From a bacterium (GTDB lineage Bacteria > JAJVIF01): a stretch of 64,000 nt of DNA. The stretch covers positions 2,262-66,261 of the forward strand of contig JAJVIF010000004.1 of the NCBI GenBank assembly GCA_022072165.1. The letters run 5' to 3'. The notes beneath the pieces were generated by a model, which saw only the letters and a list, made by a program, of their open reading frames with translations, made no database searches and was not told where the DNA came from. Each line of letters starts with the position of its first letter. The first letter of the stretch is position 1. The position numbers and the translations under genes are program-made. This document shows positions 61,410-64,000 of this stretch, in pieces.

Positions 61410-61952
61410 TTACTTGATGTTCTGGGTGATCTCTTCCTGGGTATCGGCGACTTTCTTCAGCAGATTGCTGATGGTGGTCATCATCCTGGACATGCGGTCC
61501 AGGGTTATTTGCAGCCGCAGGGCGTCCATTTCGTTGTTGCGCGAGACCGAGTCCAGCTTTTTCTTCAGAGAGCCCTGGATATCCTCCAGGGTGTCAAGGC
61601 TCATATCTCCCCAGTCGAGGACCTCCTGCATGGGGAGCCGCTCCGCCCGGCTGATCTTCCCGAAGTCCGGTGCCTCCTTCTTCCGTTGTCGCGCACTTTC
61701 CCGGGCATCGCCGACCACGAGCAATTTGGCGGCGATCTCGCCCCTGAGTAACCCGCTCAGCTGCTTCTGCTGTGCTTTGGTGAGGTCGGGGAGCTGCAGC
61801 CACTCCTCGATGCCCAGCCGCAGTTCGGTCGCGATGTCGCCGCTCGACTCCATCAGGGTGGGAGGCATCAGGACTGGCTCTCGCTCTTTGGCGAGGGCCG
61901 CAGGCGACAGGCTAAGCAGACAGGTCAGGAGCAGACACCAACGCAGGAACAT
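61410..61952 (-). CDS. Secreted helical protein of unknown function
   Basis: A 180-residue exported protein with a clean signal peptide (LLSLSPAALA, cut before KEREP). The mature part is all helical with long amphipathic stretches and heptads: EEWLQLPDLTKAQQKQLSGLL, LDTLEDIQGSLKKKLDSVSRNNE. No family recognised. GGAGG stands 9 bp before the ATG at 61952; a longer frame to 62099 is rejected. A TATACT box lies about 40 bp upstream. Confidence 0.65.
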   Translation of the reverse strand: MFLRWCLLLTCLLSLSPAALAKEREPVLMPPTLMESSGDIATELRLGIEEWLQLPDLTKAQQKQLSGLLRGEIAAKLLVVGDARESARQRKKEAPDFGKISRAERLPMQEVLDWGDMSLDTLEDIQGSLKKKLDSVSRNNEMDALRLQITLDRMSRMMTTISNLLKKVADTQEEITQNIK

Positions 61953-62120
61953 GCGGGCGACCTCCGGGGTCGGTTGAGATGCGGGGAGTATAGGAGCTAT
62001 GCGGTCAGGGAGGGCGGCTGTTCGCTGGAGTGCCCAGCGATTTGCCGAGTCGGCTATGGGGTTCCTGGCAAGCGCTGCAGCGCCAGTTTTTCTTTGCATC
62101 CATGGAGCAGCGCGAGAGTC

Positions 62121-63446
62121 CTACTGCCCCAGGCTGTACGTCATCGCCTGGGCGTCTTTCAATCCCTGTTCCGGACGCCCCGCCGCTTCCCACTCGTCCT
62201 TCATCCGCTGGATCTCCTCCACCAGCGAATCGACCATCTGCGCTTCGTTCATCCGCGCCACCTGGTCACCCCCGCGGTAGATCATCCCGATGTTCTTGCC
62301 CCCAAAGAGGGCGACATCGGCCTCCGCCGCTTCGCCCGGGCCGTTCACCACACAGCCCATGATCGAGACCTTGAGGGGGAAGTCCAGGGTCCCGACCCGG
62401 GCCTCCACTTCGGCGGCGATTTTCTCGACATCGATTTCAATACGTCCGCAGGTGGGACAACTGATGATGGTGACGCCGGGCTTGCGGAGGCCCAGGGACC
62501 GCAGGATCTCGATGCCGACCCGGACCTCTTCCTGGGGCTTGGTAGTGGTGAGGCTCACCCGGATGGTGTCGCCGATCCCTTCCGCCAGGAGGGCCGCCAT
62601 ACCGGCGGTGGAGCGGATGGTACCGACCCAGGGGGTCCCGGACTCGGTGACCCCCAGGTGGAGCGGGTAGTCGGTGGCATCGGCCATGGCGCGATAGGCG
62701 CGGATCATGGTCGGAACATCCGAGGCCTTCACCGCCACGATGATGTTGCGGAAGCTCTCGTCTTCCAGCAGGCCAATGTGACGCCGTGCGCCTTCGATCA
62801 TGGCGGGGATGCGATGGCCGTTGTACTTCTCCAGCAGGTCCTTGGGGATGGAGCCCGAATTGATGCCGACCCTCATGGCGATGCCCGCTTCCCGGGCTTC
62901 CCGGGCGATCTGCCGCACATACTCCGGCTTTTCGATATTGCCAGGATTGATCCGGAGCTTGTCGACCCCGGCTTCGATGGCCTTCAGGGCGATGCGATGG
63001 GCGAAGTGGACATCGGCAATAAAGGGGACCGTCATGCCGTTGCTTTTGAGGAACGGCACGAGGTCCACCGACCATTCGAACGGCAGCGACACGCGGATGA
63101 GGTCGACCCCGGCTTCCTGCATGGCGAGGACTTCGCGCAGGGTCCCCGCCTTGTCCGCCGGATCGCTCTTGGTCATGGTCTGGACACTGATCGGTGCGCC
63201 GCCCCCCACGGGGACCTGGCCCACCATCACCTGCCGGGTCTGCCGACGGGGGTCCTTGTACTCCTCGGAGCCCTGGATGCAGTCGAAGGTCAGCGGCGGG
63301 AAGGCGTACTGCGGTGGGGGGCCCCCTTCATCGGCGGGACGTCCGGTGGCGGCGTTGAAGCCCCCCGGATGGTCTCCCACTTCATTGCCCAACAGGTCGC
63401 GTTTGACGACTGGCGGGGTGTCGCCGTTGGCGAGGGGATCGGACAT
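62121..63446 (-). CDS. ispG: 4-hydroxy-3-methylbut-2-enyl diphosphate synthase (flavodoxin/ferredoxin)
   Basis: An MEP-pathway enzyme that reduces MEcPP to HMBPP with a 4Fe-4S cluster and electrons from ferredoxin or flavodoxin. It has 441 residues, close to the longer bacterial type. The TIM-barrel start VMVGQVPVGGGAPISVQTMTKSDP, then INPGNI, and the cluster ligands ISCPTCGRIE and MGCVVNGPGEA are visible. I chose the ATG at 63446; the upstream TTG at 63494 touches a TATACT box and is rejected. The N-terminal 70 residues before the barrel are longer than usual. Confidence 0.95.
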   Translation of the reverse strand: MSDPLANGDTPPVVKRDLLGNEVGDHPGGFNAATGRPADEGGPPPQYAFPPLTFDCIQGSEEYKDPRRQTRQVMVGQVPVGGGAPISVQTMTKSDPADKAGTLREVLAMQEAGVDLIRVSLPFEWSVDLVPFLKSNGMTVPFIADVHFAHRIALKAIEAGVDKLRINPGNIEKPEYVRQIAREAREAGIAMRVGINSGSIPKDLLEKYNGHRIPAMIEGARRHIGLLEDESFRNIIVAVKASDVPTMIRAYRAMADATDYPLHLGVTESGTPWVGTIRSTAGMAALLAEGIGDTIRVSLTTTKPQEEVRVGIEILRSLGLRKPGVTIISCPTCGRIEIDVEKIAAEVEARVGTLDFPLKVSIMGCVVNGPGEAAEADVALFGGKNIGMIYRGGDQVARMNEAQMVDSLVEEIQRMKDEWEAAGRPEQGLKDAQAMTYSLGQ

Positions 63447-63546
63447 GACGAGTACAGCCTGCTTTCCGCTGGCGATCGTGCGTGCTGGGACCAAGTATAG
63501 CCAGCCGCAGCGTGGTGCTGGTGCTGTCCTGCATTAGCGGGGCTGC

Positions 63547-63577
63547 AAAAAAGTGCGGCCCCCTGCTGGGAGCCGCA
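63547..63577 (-). terminator. Intrinsic terminator of the edge gene
   Basis: Imperfect stem at 63554-63577 (one mismatch), loop tgct, followed on the minus strand by six T (63547-63552). Confidence 0.75.
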
Positions 63578-63612
63578 TGTTGAACATTGTGCCGGGCGGT
63601 TGTCTATCCGCC

Positions 63613-64000
63613 CTAGAAGGCCAGGGTGCCGCCGTTGAGCCGGACCGCGTAGGCGGTGAAGCTCCCGACCCCAGGGCGCGACTGTGTGCCGGGTCCGGGG
63701 TCGTAGTCGACCGTCCCTTGAGTCACGCCGCCGAGTACCGGATCGCACTCACCGGCGAGGGTCACCGCATAGGCGATGTCGGAGGTCGTCCCGCCGATCC
63801 GCCCCGCGCCCTGGAAGATGCCGTAGCGTGACTCAAAGCTCGCGACAAAGGCATCCATCGCGCCGGCGGCCGACATCAGGAAGGTGCCGGGTCCGGGATC
63901 GAAGTCGACATTCGAGTCGCCGAACTGCCCGCTCCAGAAGACGGTGTTGTGATTCGCCACGACATCCCGGCCCCCATCCACATTGGGGTTGATGTCGTTG
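63613..64000 (-). CDS. DFDPG-repeat (SBBP-like) protein, 3' part only
   Basis: The reading frame is open to the window edge, so only the C-terminal 128 residues are seen. They hold two copies of the same repeat as in the 37510-40158 lipoprotein: a VDFDPGPG box, then a DAFVASF stretch, and a VDYDPGPG box. It starts mid-protein (NDINPNVDGG), so the N-terminus, signal peptide and start are outside. Probably another surface propeller protein. Confidence 0.75.
   Translation of the reverse strand, partial: NDINPNVDGGRDVVANHNTVFWSGQFGDSNVDFDPGPGTFLMSAAGAMDAFVASFESRYGIFQGAGRIGGTTSDIAYAVTLAGECDPVLGGVTQGTVDYDPGPGTQSRPGVGSFTAYAVRLNGGTLAF

Noticed and set aside
61974-63500. Plus-strand ORF of 508 aa opposite ispG
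   Set aside because: Shadow of a conserved gene with no recognisable domain.

Overview
The window is a GC-rich chromosomal stretch from a bacterium I cannot place to a phylum. There is no rRNA, and I found no tRNA, insertion sequence or phage module. It is Gram-negative-like in that lipoprotein signal peptides are common (lgt itself is present), and it carries anaerobe-type pyruvate oxidation (a NifJ-type enzyme) plus a membrane pyrophosphatase. Many genes have a TAnnnT box 6-8 nt before the start codon and no Shine-Dalgarno sequence, so leaderless transcription looks common. Other genes have good GGAGG sites. An uncultured deep-branching phylum is my guess, with low confidence.

Layout. 1-5.6 kb: a type II-C CRISPR-Cas locus, with the end of an array, cas2, cas1 and cas9 on the minus strand and a divergent tracrRNA whose anti-repeat pairs with the visible repeat. 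5.8-10.6 kb: a very long pyruvate:ferredoxin oxidoreductase. 10.8-17.2 kb: a PKD-type lipoprotein facing a two-gene minus-strand operon that encodes an unknown protein and a TIR-STAND-TPR (bacterial NLR-like) protein. 17.2-21.1 kb: an ELM1-like protein, an RlmB/TrmH methyltransferase with a long basic tail, a set of hairpins, and an iron-alcohol-dehydrogenase-like protein that appears to lack its metal ligands. 21.4-25.9 kb: lgt and a large lipoprotein. 26-31.3 kb: a small SANT-like protein, a Csx3-like protein, an IscA-type protein, a class V aminotransferase and UvrD/PcrA.

31.4-40.2 kb: two tandem paralogues of the large lipoprotein (one with a stop at codon 4) and a beta-propeller lipoprotein. 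40.4-47.6 kb: HppA, an S4-domain protein, a FliA/WhiG-type sigma factor, a ROK kinase, an HtrA protease and a gamma-carbonic-anhydrase-like protein. 47.7-53.8 kb: an FN3 lipoprotein, recF with a DciA-like gene, small membrane or secreted proteins and a CYTH protein. 53.9-64 kb: FetAB-type ABC exporter, several secreted proteins of unknown role (one Cys-rich, behind a promoter followed by decamer repeats), a SulP transporter, IspG, and the start of another DFDPG-repeat protein at the right edge.

Most likely sources of new biology: the TIR-STAND operon with its unknown partner, the Cas2 with an N-terminal AT-hook-like tail, a Csx3-like protein without a visible type III system, and the exported protein family ending in P-x-GWQ. 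All functional calls are from sequence reading alone.
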